Below the pieces are notes generated by a model. The model was not told the origin of the DNA and did not search any database. It worked only from the letters and a program-made list of their open reading frames with translations. From NCBI GenBank assembly GCA_017396125.1, contig JAFQMX010000049.1, forward strand, positions 1-48,503: a DNA stretch of 48,503 nt. The letters run 5' to 3'. Source of the stretch: Clostridia bacterium. Its GTDB lineage: Bacteria > Bacillota > Clostridia > Christensenellales > Pumilibacteraceae. Below, one piece after another: positions 7,478 through 16,000 of the stretch; within the stretch, counting starts at the first letter, position 1, and each line of letters opens with the position of its first letter. A program made the position numbers and the translations under genes.

Positions 7478-9109
7478 ATGGAAAATAGAATTACAATCAC
7501 TGATTGTACCAAAGAAAAATTTGACGGATTTGTTCGCGACATTACAAAAATTTGTACACTGCTTAACCGCAAACCGTCCACTTCAGAAACTCCGCAAGAC
7601 AGGTTAACGCTGGGATTCAATAATGAGCGTGTTAGCGTTGTTTGGGAGAGTAAATCAAAAAAGCTGATTTTGACCGCATCTGAAGGCACTTTGAGAGAGA
7701 TTAAGAGTGTTTACAGCGGTGACAGAATGATCACGGCAAAAAATTTAGAAAAGCCCGTGGAGAAAATGCAAAATAAAAGGTTGGAAAAGCCTAATAAAGC
7801 TAAGTCCACCGAGAAAAAATCCGCTCAGCAAAAGCTTGAGAAAAAAAGTGAAACGGCTAATCCCGTAGAGAAAAAATCCGCTCAGCAAAAGCCTGAGGAT
7901 AAAAATACTCCATCAAAAAAGACAACTTCGCAAAAAATTACCCTTAAGCCAACTGAGACGGTGACAAAAAATTTGCCTAGCATAGACGACATTTTACTGG
8001 AAGAGGCGAGGGCGCTTGGGGTGAAGAAAAAAGTAATTTTATCTGAAGACGGTGCTAGTGCACTCGAAACTTTTACAGCACCGACAGCGAAATCGCAAGT
8101 TATTATTACTGCTTCGTCAAAAGCTACCCCAAATAAAAAATCAAAGTCAAAGTCTGGCAGTGCTAATAAAACTCAGGCACCACAGCCAATAGAAAAATCA
8201 GAGAAAAAAGGAAAGGAAAAAGTTGCGAAGACCGACAAGGCGAATGCTTCTGCGCCGATTAGCATTAAAAGCAAAAAGACGGTAAAGCCTGTAAAAGCCA
8301 ATAAAGAAGTGCCGGAAAAGGTCTTGACTACTTCTGTAAAGCTGGACGAGCAAAAGTACAGGGCTGTAATTAAAAATCTCAAATCAAACAAAAAATTGCA
8401 TCTAAATTTTGTTTCCGAGAGCGATGCGTTGTCGCAAATAGAGGTGGTTTGCGCAAAAAAACGCGCTCTTTTGACCTACAAAAAGGCAAAAAGGACTTTT
8501 GCCGTACAAACAAGCAGTCAGGAACTAAACTCTCTTATAGACAACGCTGTTGCGTTGCAAAAGGACTATAAACAGGCTATTTCTTCGTACATCAAGCTGA
8601 CTGGCGAGGAGAAAAAGGCAGGCGAAATTCAAAAAAAGCTTAAAAAGCATTTGCCGGATGCTTTTGAATTTTTGTCTGAGCAGTCAAAGATAGATTTGGC
8701 GATAGGCTTGATAGACATTTTGAACGAGGACGTGAAGCTTTCGGATTATTCAATGTTGCTTGTTCCACCGTACAGGGGGCTGGAAAAGTTCATTTACGAT
8801 CTGCAGATTGCGCAAAATATCGAGGTCAAGCTGATCGGTCAAGCGTTTGAAAAGGACTCGGAAGGAAGGTACAATCTAAAGGCTGGTTACCGTCGAAGAA
8901 TCAAGTCGGTGGTTTACAACGAAGTAATGTCCGCGCTGTACACCGAGTACTACAACAAGCGTAATTTTTACGCGCATTCGGACAATTCGCTCAATTCCTC
9001 CAGCCGACTTATCTCCCAAAAAGATCAGGTAAAGCAAATTTATCTCAATCTTTTGGAGCTGATGAATTACAACAGCAAAAAGCTGAAGGAAATAGGCTTT
9101 TCACTGTAA
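7478..9109 (+). CDS. RnlA/LsoA-like protein with C-terminal HEPN ribonuclease signature
   Basis: This 543-residue cytoplasmic protein has three parts. The N-terminal ~80 residues and a related-looking segment near 285-355 (LDEQKYRAVIKNLKSNKKLH...) both look like small alpha/beta repeats. Between them is a lysine/serine/proline-rich linker of ~190 residues that includes a duplicated EKKSAQQK unit. The C-terminal ~175 residues carry R433-G-L-E436 and R495-N-F-Y-A-H500. This is the R-x-x-E plus R-x4-H pattern of the HEPN RNase in E. coli RnlA (R255/E258 and R318/H323 as I recall), with nearly the same spacing. I therefore infer an RnlA-type RNase, the toxin of a phage-responsive toxin-antitoxin pair. 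No RnlB-like antitoxin is adjacent. The start at ATG 7478 follows GGAG. The gene has no clear promoter of its own and sits just behind a terminator. Confidence 0.62.
   Translation: MENRITITDCTKEKFDGFVRDITKICTLLNRKPSTSETPQDRLTLGFNNERVSVVWESKSKKLILTASEGTLREIKSVYSGDRMITAKNLEKPVEKMQNKRLEKPNKAKSTEKKSAQQKLEKKSETANPVEKKSAQQKPEDKNTPSKKTTSQKITLKPTETVTKNLPSIDDILLEEARALGVKKKVILSEDGASALETFTAPTAKSQVIITASSKATPNKKSKSKSGSANKTQAPQPIEKSEKKGKEKVAKTDKANASAPISIKSKKTVKPVKANKEVPEKVLTTSVKLDEQKYRAVIKNLKSNKKLHLNFVSESDALSQIEVVCAKKRALLTYKKAKRTFAVQTSSQELNSLIDNAVALQKDYKQAISSYIKLTGEEKKAGEIQKKLKKHLPDAFEFLSEQSKIDLAIGLIDILNEDVKLSDYSMLLVPPYRGLEKFIYDLQIAQNIEVKLIGQAFEKDSEGRYNLKAGYRRRIKSVVYNEVMSALYTEYYNKRNFYAHSDNSLNSSSRLISQKDQVKQIYLNLLELMNYNSKKLKEIGFSL
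7811..7892 (+). repeat. Two 25-bp direct repeats coding the linker unit EKKSAQQK
   Basis: The same 25 bases (starting GAGAAAAAATCC) occur at 7811-7835 and 7868-7892 inside the lysine-rich linker of the RnlA-like gene, 57 bases (19 codons) apart and in frame. The linker length could therefore change by slippage or recombination without breaking the reading frame. Confidence 0.85.
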
Positions 9110-9138
9110 ACACAAAGTCGCATTTTGTCAAAAAATAC

Positions 9139-9167
9139 TTTACACAAACGGCAAATTTTAGTATAAT
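9139..9167 (+). promoter_or_regulatory. Sigma-A-like promoter for the CTP synthase paralogue
   Basis: TTTACA (9139-9144), a 17-base spacer, TATAAT (9162-9167). It lies 34 bases before ATG 9201, so the paralogue is transcribed separately from the RnlA-like gene. Confidence 0.78.
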
Positions 9168-9200
9168 AATATGGATTGATGATTATTTGTGGAGGACGGT

Positions 9201-10751
9201 ATGGCAAAGTATATTTTCGTTACCGGTGGTGTCGTGTCCGGATTAGGAAAGGGAATTACGGCGGCGACCTTGGGACGCTTGCTAAAAGCGCGTGGTTACA
9301 AGGTTTCTGCGCTCAAATTCAACCCCTATTTTAACGTTGACAACACTTTTATGAGCCCGTTTCAGCATGGTGAAATTTTCGTGACCGAGGATGGGCGCGA
9401 GGCCGACAGCGTTTTGGGACACTACGAAAGAATAATGGACGAAAATCTTTGTTCGCTCAACGACGTAACCTCGGGTGAAATCTATTCTGCAGTTATCGCC
9501 AAAGAACGTGAAAATAAGTACGACGGAGTTGCGGTTCAGGTCGTTCCACATATCACCAACGAAATTAAGCTGCGTGTAAAAGAAATCGGCACTTCGGACG
9601 TGGACATCGTTATTGTGGAAATTGGTGGAACGGTGGGTGACATAGAGTCGCACCCATATCTTGAAGCAATTCGCCAAATGAAGAGTGATTGCGGAAAGAA
9701 TAACGTTGCTTATATTCACGTTACTCTCGTGCCGTATATCGACGTTAGTGGCGAGCAAAAAACTAAGCCTACTCAGCACAGCGTAAAGGAATTGCAAAAT
9801 CTCGGCATACAGCCAGACGTTATTGTTTGCAGATCCGAGTACCCACTTGGTGCTTCCAGCAAGAGCAAGCTTTCGTTGTTTTGCAATGTGGACAAGGATT
9901 GTATCATTCAAAATCTCGTTTCTCCGCATCTTTACAGTTTGCCACTTGCACTTGAAAACGAGGGACTTGCAAAGGCAGTAATTCGCAAGCTCAATCTCGA
10001 GGATAGAGAGCCTGATTTGGCAACTCTCAGCGATCTAGCTAATAAGGCGGAAAAGACCTTTAATGGTGACAAAAAGCTTACCGTTGCGCTCGTTGGTAGA
10101 CACGTAGACAAGTATGACGCATTTTTGTCTATGAGAGAGGCTTTGACGCTTGGTGGAATAGTAAACGGCATTAGAGTGGAAATTAAGAATATTAATTCTG
10201 ACGACCTTAATGACGAAAATATTTCTATGCTTAAAGAAGTGGACGGAGTGTTGATCCCGTCTGGATTTGGAGCGAAAGACTTTGAAAACAAGCAAAAAGC
10301 GGTGGAATACTGCCGTATAAACGATATTCCTACCTTGATGACTGGTATGGGTGCGCAAGCGGGAATTTCGGAATTTGCCGTAAATCAAGTCAAAATTGAC
10401 GTAGATAAGATTAATCCGATAATTGCCAGCGAAAAGGACGGTCAGCCGTTCTTCAAAAAGGGCGCATACAAGACTGAACTCAAAAAAGGCACTTTGGCGC
10501 ATAAGATTTACGGAAAGTCTAATATAACCGAGCGTCATCATCATCGTCGTCAAATCAATATGGCGATAGCGGACGCTGTAGAAAAGAGTGGACTCATTAT
10601 TAGCGGAATCAGTTCCGAGGGTGGTATAGACGCGTTTGAGCTTGCTGACAAGAATTTTTTCGTTGGAGTAATGTTCCGTCCTGAACTCACTTCCAGACCG
10701 GAAGCGCCTAACAAGCTTATCGTTGCTTTTATCAAGGCTTGCAAAAAATAA
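9201..10751 (+). CDS. Divergent CTP synthase paralogue, probably catalytically dead
   Basis: This 516-residue protein has the full CTP synthase layout, an N-terminal amidoligase domain (to about 270) and a C-terminal class I amidotransferase domain, but key residues are changed. The P-loop GGVVSGLGKG and the UTP-site segment TKPTQHSV remain. The Mg/ATP ligand Asp (D71 in the canonical copy at 24280) is Val71, and LDPYINID has become FNPYFNVD. In the amidotransferase domain the nucleophile Cys is Gly382 (TGMGAQ for ICLGMQ), the catalytic His is Arg493 (FRPEL for YHPEF), and GGFGDRG has become SGFGAKD. GGAGG at 9191-9195 supports ATG 9201. The retained nucleotide-site motifs suggest a regulatory subunit, filament partner or CTP sensor; this is inference. 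A canonical pyrG is present in the same window. Confidence 0.88.
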   Translation: MAKYIFVTGGVVSGLGKGITAATLGRLLKARGYKVSALKFNPYFNVDNTFMSPFQHGEIFVTEDGREADSVLGHYERIMDENLCSLNDVTSGEIYSAVIAKERENKYDGVAVQVVPHITNEIKLRVKEIGTSDVDIVIVEIGGTVGDIESHPYLEAIRQMKSDCGKNNVAYIHVTLVPYIDVSGEQKTKPTQHSVKELQNLGIQPDVIVCRSEYPLGASSKSKLSLFCNVDKDCIIQNLVSPHLYSLPLALENEGLAKAVIRKLNLEDREPDLATLSDLANKAEKTFNGDKKLTVALVGRHVDKYDAFLSMREALTLGGIVNGIRVEIKNINSDDLNDENISMLKEVDGVLIPSGFGAKDFENKQKAVEYCRINDIPTLMTGMGAQAGISEFAVNQVKIDVDKINPIIASEKDGQPFFKKGAYKTELKKGTLAHKIYGKSNITERHHHRRQINMAIADAVEKSGLIISGISSEGGIDAFELADKNFFVGVMFRPELTSRPEAPNKLIVAFIKACKK

Positions 10752-10769
10752 TAAACAGACAAAAATTTG

Positions 10770-10799
10770 GTCCTGCTGACTACGGCAGGACTTTTTTTT
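10770..10799 (+). terminator. Rho-independent terminator after the CTP synthase paralogue
   Basis: A perfect 7-bp stem pairs GTCCTGC (10770-10776) with GCAGGAC (10785-10791), followed by eight Ts. Confidence 0.9.
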
Positions 10800-10901
10800 G
10801 GTGAAACGTCCATTGTTTTCCTAAACGATTAGACGCAGGTTAGACATATGCTACGCCAAGACACCGTAATATTTATTTAACGAAAATCGTCTCAATAAAG
10901 T

Positions 10902-10930
10902 TTGACCTTTTTTGTTTTGTGGTATATAAT
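10902..10930 (+). promoter_or_regulatory. Sigma-A promoter giving an apparently leaderless mRNA
   Basis: TTGACC (10902-10907), a 17-base spacer, TATAAT (10925-10930). The ATG of the next gene is at 10937, only 6 bases past the -10 box. The expected transcription start therefore coincides with the start codon and leaves no room for a ribosome-binding site. Confidence 0.75.
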
Positions 10931-10936
10931 TTGCTT

Positions 10937-11716
10937 ATGATTATAGATATTCACACACATTGCTATCCTGATTTTTTGGCTGCCAAGGCTATTTCGAAAA
11001 TCGACGGAACTAATCTCAAGGCTGCGTATGACGGAACGTACCACGGACTTATCCAAGACAACAAACGAGTGGGCATTGACAAAGCCGTAGTGCTTTGTAT
11101 AGCCAACCGTCCATCGCATCAGCGTAGCGTAAACGAGTTCGCCGTGCTAGCAAATTCCAACGAAGAATTGATTGCTTTTGGCTCGGTACATCCGTTTTCC
11201 GACGACTACAAATATTACGTAGATTTTCTGTGCGATAACGGAATAAAGGGTATGAAATTCCAACCGTTCTACCAGGATTTTTACGTGAACGACAAGCAGG
11301 CGCTAAAGGTTTACGAGTATATTGCGAGCAAGGGAATGGTGCTGTTTTTTCACAGCGGTGTAGACTTGTTGGTAAAAGGTGAGTATTGTGCACCGGAAAA
11401 GATTCGCGAAGTAATTGATTGCTTGCGTTATCCAAAAACAGTAATTGCGCATATGGGATGCTGGGGCTACGGTGAAAAAATGTTTGAACTTGTTGTCGGG
11501 CAGAATGTCTACCTCGATACTTCGTTTTCTTTTAGATATGAAACGAAGAACGTACGCAAAAGATTTATCAAGTCGCACAGTGCGGACAAAATCCTTTTCG
11601 GCACAGATAGACCCTGGACGGATGCGGAGACGGATATCAAGCTGATAAAGGAACTTGGCGATGAATTGAGTAAAAAGATTCTGGGTGAAAACGCAAAAAA
11701 GTTATTAAATTTATAA
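10937..11716 (+). CDS. Amidohydrolase (metal-dependent hydrolase, amidohydrolase-2/TIM-barrel type)
   Basis: This 259-residue protein carries the metal-site pattern of small TIM-barrel amidohydrolases: D4-I-H6-T-H8 at the N-terminus, H139 in FFHSGVD, H172 in AHMGCWGY and D224 in FGTDRPW. The family includes decarboxylases and hydrolases acting on many small substrates. Nothing in the sequence or neighbours fixes the substrate. I chose ATG 10937 because the metal motif begins there and the upstream in-frame GTG (10919) lies inside the promoter. The mRNA looks leaderless. The gene stands alone between a terminator and the megL promoter. Confidence 0.85.
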   Translation: MIIDIHTHCYPDFLAAKAISKIDGTNLKAAYDGTYHGLIQDNKRVGIDKAVVLCIANRPSHQRSVNEFAVLANSNEELIAFGSVHPFSDDYKYYVDFLCDNGIKGMKFQPFYQDFYVNDKQALKVYEYIASKGMVLFFHSGVDLLVKGEYCAPEKIREVIDCLRYPKTVIAHMGCWGYGEKMFELVVGQNVYLDTSFSFRYETKNVRKRFIKSHSADKILFGTDRPWTDAETDIKLIKELGDELSKKILGENAKKLLNL

Positions 11717-11751
11717 ATATTTAAATAATTTTACAAACAATGCCCAACTTG

Positions 11752-11780
11752 TTGACACTTTTGGAAATAAAGTTTACAAT
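11752..11780 (+). promoter_or_regulatory. Strong sigma-A promoter for megL
   Basis: TTGACA (11752-11757), a 17-base spacer, TACAAT (11775-11780). It is followed by a ~40-base leader and AAGGAG (11813-11818) before ATG 11828. The leader is too short for a SAM (S-box) riboswitch. Confidence 0.82.
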
Positions 11781-11827
11781 AATGTAGGTGTTAATTACGA
11801 TAAATTTATCTCAAGGAGAACTATATA

Positions 11828-13024
11828 ATGAAACATTGTCCTAAAGGATTTGGCACTCTTGCTATTCATGCAGGTAATCCGGAAAAAGAAGCTCACGGCG
11901 CATTGGCTATGCCTATTTATCAATCTTCTACTTTCTATTTTGATAGTTGCGAGCAAGGCGGAAGACGCTTTGCAGGCGAGGAAGGCGGCTATATTTACAC
12001 CAGATTGGGCAACCCAACCACTACCGTTTTGGAAGAAAAAATTGCTGCACTCGAAGGTGCAGAAGCTGCTCTTGCAGTAGGCTCCGGTATCGGTGCTGTA
12101 TCTTCGCTTCTTTGGACTATTGCAGGTGCAGGCAAGCATATCGTTGCTGACAAGGCTTTGTATGGATGTACCTTTGCTTATCTCAACCACGGAATGACTC
12201 GCTATGGAGTAGAGGTTACATTTGTTGACACCTCGGAAATTCACCAAGTAAAAGACGCTTTGAAGCCTAACACTTGCTGCGTATATCTCGAAACTCCTGC
12301 TAACCCTAACCTTAAGATTACCGATATCAAGGCCGTTTGTGAATTGGTTCACGCTTACAACAGTGAGATTAAGGTTGTTTGCGATAACACCTTCGCGACT
12401 CCTTATCTCCAGCGTCCGCTTGAGCTTGGTGCTGACGTAGTTATCCACTCGGGTACTAAATACCTCAACGGCCACGGCGACGTTATTGCGGGATTCATTG
12501 CAGGTAAGGCAGATTTTATCACTGAGGTTAGATTCTTTGGCCTTAAGGATATGACCGGTGCGGTTATGGATCCGTTTGCAGCGTTCCTTATTTTGAGAGG
12601 ACTCAAAACTTTGGAAGTTCGTATGCAACGTCATTGTGCAAATGCACAGAAGATTGCTGAGTATCTCGAAAAGCATCCAAAGGTAGAAAAGGTATATTAT
12701 CCTGGCCTCAAGTCCCACAAGGGTCACGAAATCGCTGCGTCCCAGATGCACGGTGGATTCAGCGGAGTTATTGCATTTGAGGTTAAGGGCGGTATGGAAA
12801 GCGGTATCAAGTTCTGCAACAGCCTTGAGCTTTGCACCATCGCAGTAAGCCTTGGAGATGCAGAAACTTTGATCGAGCATCCAGCTTCTATGACTCACTC
12901 TCCGTATTCTCCAGAGGAGAGATTGGCTGCAGGAATTTCCGACGGCTTGGTAAGAATTTCCGTAGGTCTCGAAAACGTTGAGGACATTATCGACGACCTC
13001 GAGCACGGTTTTTCTAAAATCTAA
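11828..13024 (+). CDS. megL: Methionine gamma-lyase
   Basis: This 398-residue PLP enzyme of the Cys/Met metabolism (aspartate aminotransferase fold) family splits L-methionine into methanethiol, ammonia and 2-oxobutyrate in the cytoplasm. The PLP-binding lysine is K211 in HSGTKYLNGHG. The active-site cysteine that separates methionine gamma-lyases from cystathionine lyases is present as C114 in LYGCTFAYLNHG. YTRLGNPT and GVSLGD-like (AVSLGDAETLIEHPASMTHS) segments are in place. A strong promoter, AAGGAG site and terminator make it a monocistronic, probably well expressed gene. Cystathionine gamma-lyase or homocysteine lyase activity is the main alternative, but the cysteine favours methionine. 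Confidence 0.93.
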   Translation: MKHCPKGFGTLAIHAGNPEKEAHGALAMPIYQSSTFYFDSCEQGGRRFAGEEGGYIYTRLGNPTTTVLEEKIAALEGAEAALAVGSGIGAVSSLLWTIAGAGKHIVADKALYGCTFAYLNHGMTRYGVEVTFVDTSEIHQVKDALKPNTCCVYLETPANPNLKITDIKAVCELVHAYNSEIKVVCDNTFATPYLQRPLELGADVVIHSGTKYLNGHGDVIAGFIAGKADFITEVRFFGLKDMTGAVMDPFAAFLILRGLKTLEVRMQRHCANAQKIAEYLEKHPKVEKVYYPGLKSHKGHEIAASQMHGGFSGVIAFEVKGGMESGIKFCNSLELCTIAVSLGDAETLIEHPASMTHSPYSPEERLAAGISDGLVRISVGLENVEDIIDDLEHGFSKI

Positions 13025-13043
13025 TTATAATTTGCTAAATAAC

Positions 13044-13075
13044 AAAAAAGGCAACTGGTATCAGTTGCCTTTTTT
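13044..13075. terminator. Bidirectional terminator between megL and the activase gene
   Basis: GGCAACTG (13050-13057) pairs with CAGTTGCC (13062-13069). An A-run precedes it and a T-run follows, so it can terminate megL and the convergent gene at 13096-17298. Confidence 0.92.
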
Positions 13076-13095
13076 GTTTGTAAATTTTACATCAC

Positions 13096-16000
13096 TTAAT
13101 TTTTGTTTTTGCTTTCTTCCAGATTGGAGAAGGCAACGCTCATCATAAGCTTTATGCGGTTGACTTGGTTAACCTCGCTTGCGCCGGGGTCGTAGTCTAC
13201 CGCAACGATATTTGCCTGTGGGTTGTGGGCTTTAAGCGCCTTCATAACGCCCTTGCCGGTAACGTGGTTAGGGAGACATGCGAACGGTTGAACGCAAATG
13301 ATATTGTTTACGCCGCTATTCATAAGCTCCAGCATTTCGGCGGTGAGGAACCAACCTTCGCCCGCAATATTACCTAGGCTCACGACTTTAGATGCTTCTT
13401 CCGCCATCTTTTTGATGTGGGTAGGAGCGCCGAATTTCGTGCCTTTAAGCGCTTGGTACATAGGTTTTTTGATGTTTTCCGCAAACCTAATTGCTATGTC
13501 TGAGAACATCTTTTTTCCGCGCTTGCCGTCGAGAAGATTAAGTCTTATGGTGTCGTTGTAGAATCCGTACATAAAGAAGTCGAGCATATCCGGAACGACT
13601 GCTTCGCCACCTTCTCGTTCAATCAGGTCGATAGCGTAATTGTTTGCGCCCGGGTGGAATTTTACGAGAATTTCTCCTACAATACCCACGCGAGGCTTAA
13701 CCTCGTTGCTAACAGGGATTGCATCGAATTCCTTTACGATTTGCACAACGTTTTTCTTGAAATTTTTGTGTCCGTCGAATATGTCCTGTTTTACGATCTC
13801 GTTCCACTTTTGGTAGAGAGCGTTTGTTTCACCCTTGTTGATTTCATACGGGCGCACTCTGTATACGCAACGCATAAACAAATCTCCGTACACCATAGAG
13901 TGAATTATATCATTCATAAGAGGTAGGGTGAGTGAGAATCCCGGATTTTTTTCCATGCCGACGAAGTTGAAGGATATTACTGGAACCTGCCCCATATTAT
14001 TTTGCTTGAGCGCCTTGCGGAGTAGGGCTATGTAGTTGGTTGCGCGACAGCCACCACCTGTTTGAGTGAGCAAAATTGCCGTGCGATTTACGTCGTATTT
14101 GCCGGAATTAAGCGCGTCTAAGAGTTGGCCGACCGTAAGAATAGTAGGGTAACACGCGTCGTTATTTACGTATTTAAGTCCTACTTCCATAACTGTCGAG
14201 CTATCCGGCAACACCTCGCAGTTGTAGCCGTAGCGTCTGAATGCCGATTCGAGAATACTGAGATGTATAGGGGAAATTTGTGGCGCAATTATAGTATAAT
14301 TGGCTTTCATTTCCTTGGTAAACAACACTCTTTGCTGTGGAGCAAGAGGGGTCTTTAGATGAATATTTTTGTTTTCGCGCTCTTCTAGCACCGCAATAAG
14401 CGATCTTATGCGGATACGCGCCGCGCCGAGATTGTTGACCTCGTCGATTTTTAGCACAGTGTAGAGCTTGTCTGCCGCCTCCATGAGCTCCTGAACCTGA
14501 TCGGTAGTTACCGCGTCAAGTCCGCAACCGAAGGAGTTGAGCTGAATGAGCTCGAGGTTTTCGCAACCGCGTACGAATTCCGCTGCGGAATAAAGTCTGG
14601 AGTGGTACATCCATTGGTCGACAACGCGGATAGGGCGGGAAACTTTTTTCAAATGGCTTATGCTGTCTTCGGTGAGCACGGCAAAGCCGTAATCGTTGAT
14701 CATTTCCGGTATGCCGTGATTGATTTCGGGATCGAGGTGGTAAGGACGGCCGGCAAGAACGATGCCTTTTTTGCCTGATTTTTTGAGATAATCTACGGTT
14801 TGCTCGCCTAATTTGTGAATATCGTCTTTAAAAATGGCAAGTTCCTTGTATGCCTCGGCAGTTGCTTGCTTAATTTCTCTAGGCGGAATATCTGGGAATT
14901 CCTCTATTAATCTTTTTAGCATTCTCTTCGGCGAGCGGAGTGGCAAGAAAGGAGCTTTGAACACTACGTCGCTACCAAAAACCTCGTTCATATTGTTGCG
15001 GATAACCTCTGGGTAGGTGCTAACGACAGGGCAGTTGTAGTGATTGTCTGCGTTTTCGTCCTCTTTCATCTCAAAAGGTATACAAGGGTAAAAGATAAAT
15101 TTGATTCCGCTTTTTACCAAAGACGTTATGTGTCCGTGAGCAATTTTTGCAGGGTAGCAAACTGATTCGCTAGGCATTGTGTCGATACCGAGCGAATAAA
15201 TTTCACGTGTGGAGCGAGGTGAGAGAACCACCTTGTAGCCTAGCTTGGTAAAGAATGTAAACCAAAACGGGTAATTCTCGTAAATGTTAAGTACGCGAGG
15301 AATACCAACTTCTCCGCGCTTTGCCTTGTCTTTTTCCAAAGGCTTGTAATACGAAAACAGCCGCTTGTACTTTTCACGGAAAAGATTAGGCTCTTTTTGC
15401 GCAACCATGTTGCTTTCGATTCCGCCTCTTTCGCAGCGGTTACCTGTTATATATTTTCTGCCGTCGCTGAATTCGGAAATGGTAAGCAAGCAGTTATTAC
15501 CGCATTTTCCGTATCTTTGACTTGTCTTTTTGCTTTCAAAATTGTTAAGTTCGGCCAGCGTTTTGATGGAGCTCTTACCGCCGTTGTACTTGTAGGAGCT
15601 AAGCAACGCACAGCCGTACGCGCCCATAAGTCCCGCTATGTCAGGTCTAACGACCTCGCGACCTGCAACGAGTTCAAACGCACGCAGAACCGAATCGTTG
15701 AGGAAAGTTCCGCCTTGAACGATAACCTTTTGACCCATATCGGCAGCATCACGGAGCTTAATAACCTTGAACAATGCGTTTTTCACTACCGAATATGCAA
15801 GTCCTGCCGAAATATCACTTACCGACGCACCCTCTTTTTGCGCCTGCTTAACGCGAGAGTTCATAAACACCGTACAGCGCGAGCCAAGGTCAACTGGAGC
15901 GGTGGCTTTAGTTCCGGCAACGGCAAATTCCGAAGCAGTCATATTTAGCGCGGATGCAAAAGTCTCTATAAAGCTTCCGCATCCCGACGAGCAAGCTTCG

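Noticed and set aside
11717..11827. SAM-responsive riboswitch ahead of methionine gamma-lyase
   Set aside because: The promoter at 11752-11780 leaves only ~40 bases of leader with no conserved S-box pairing.
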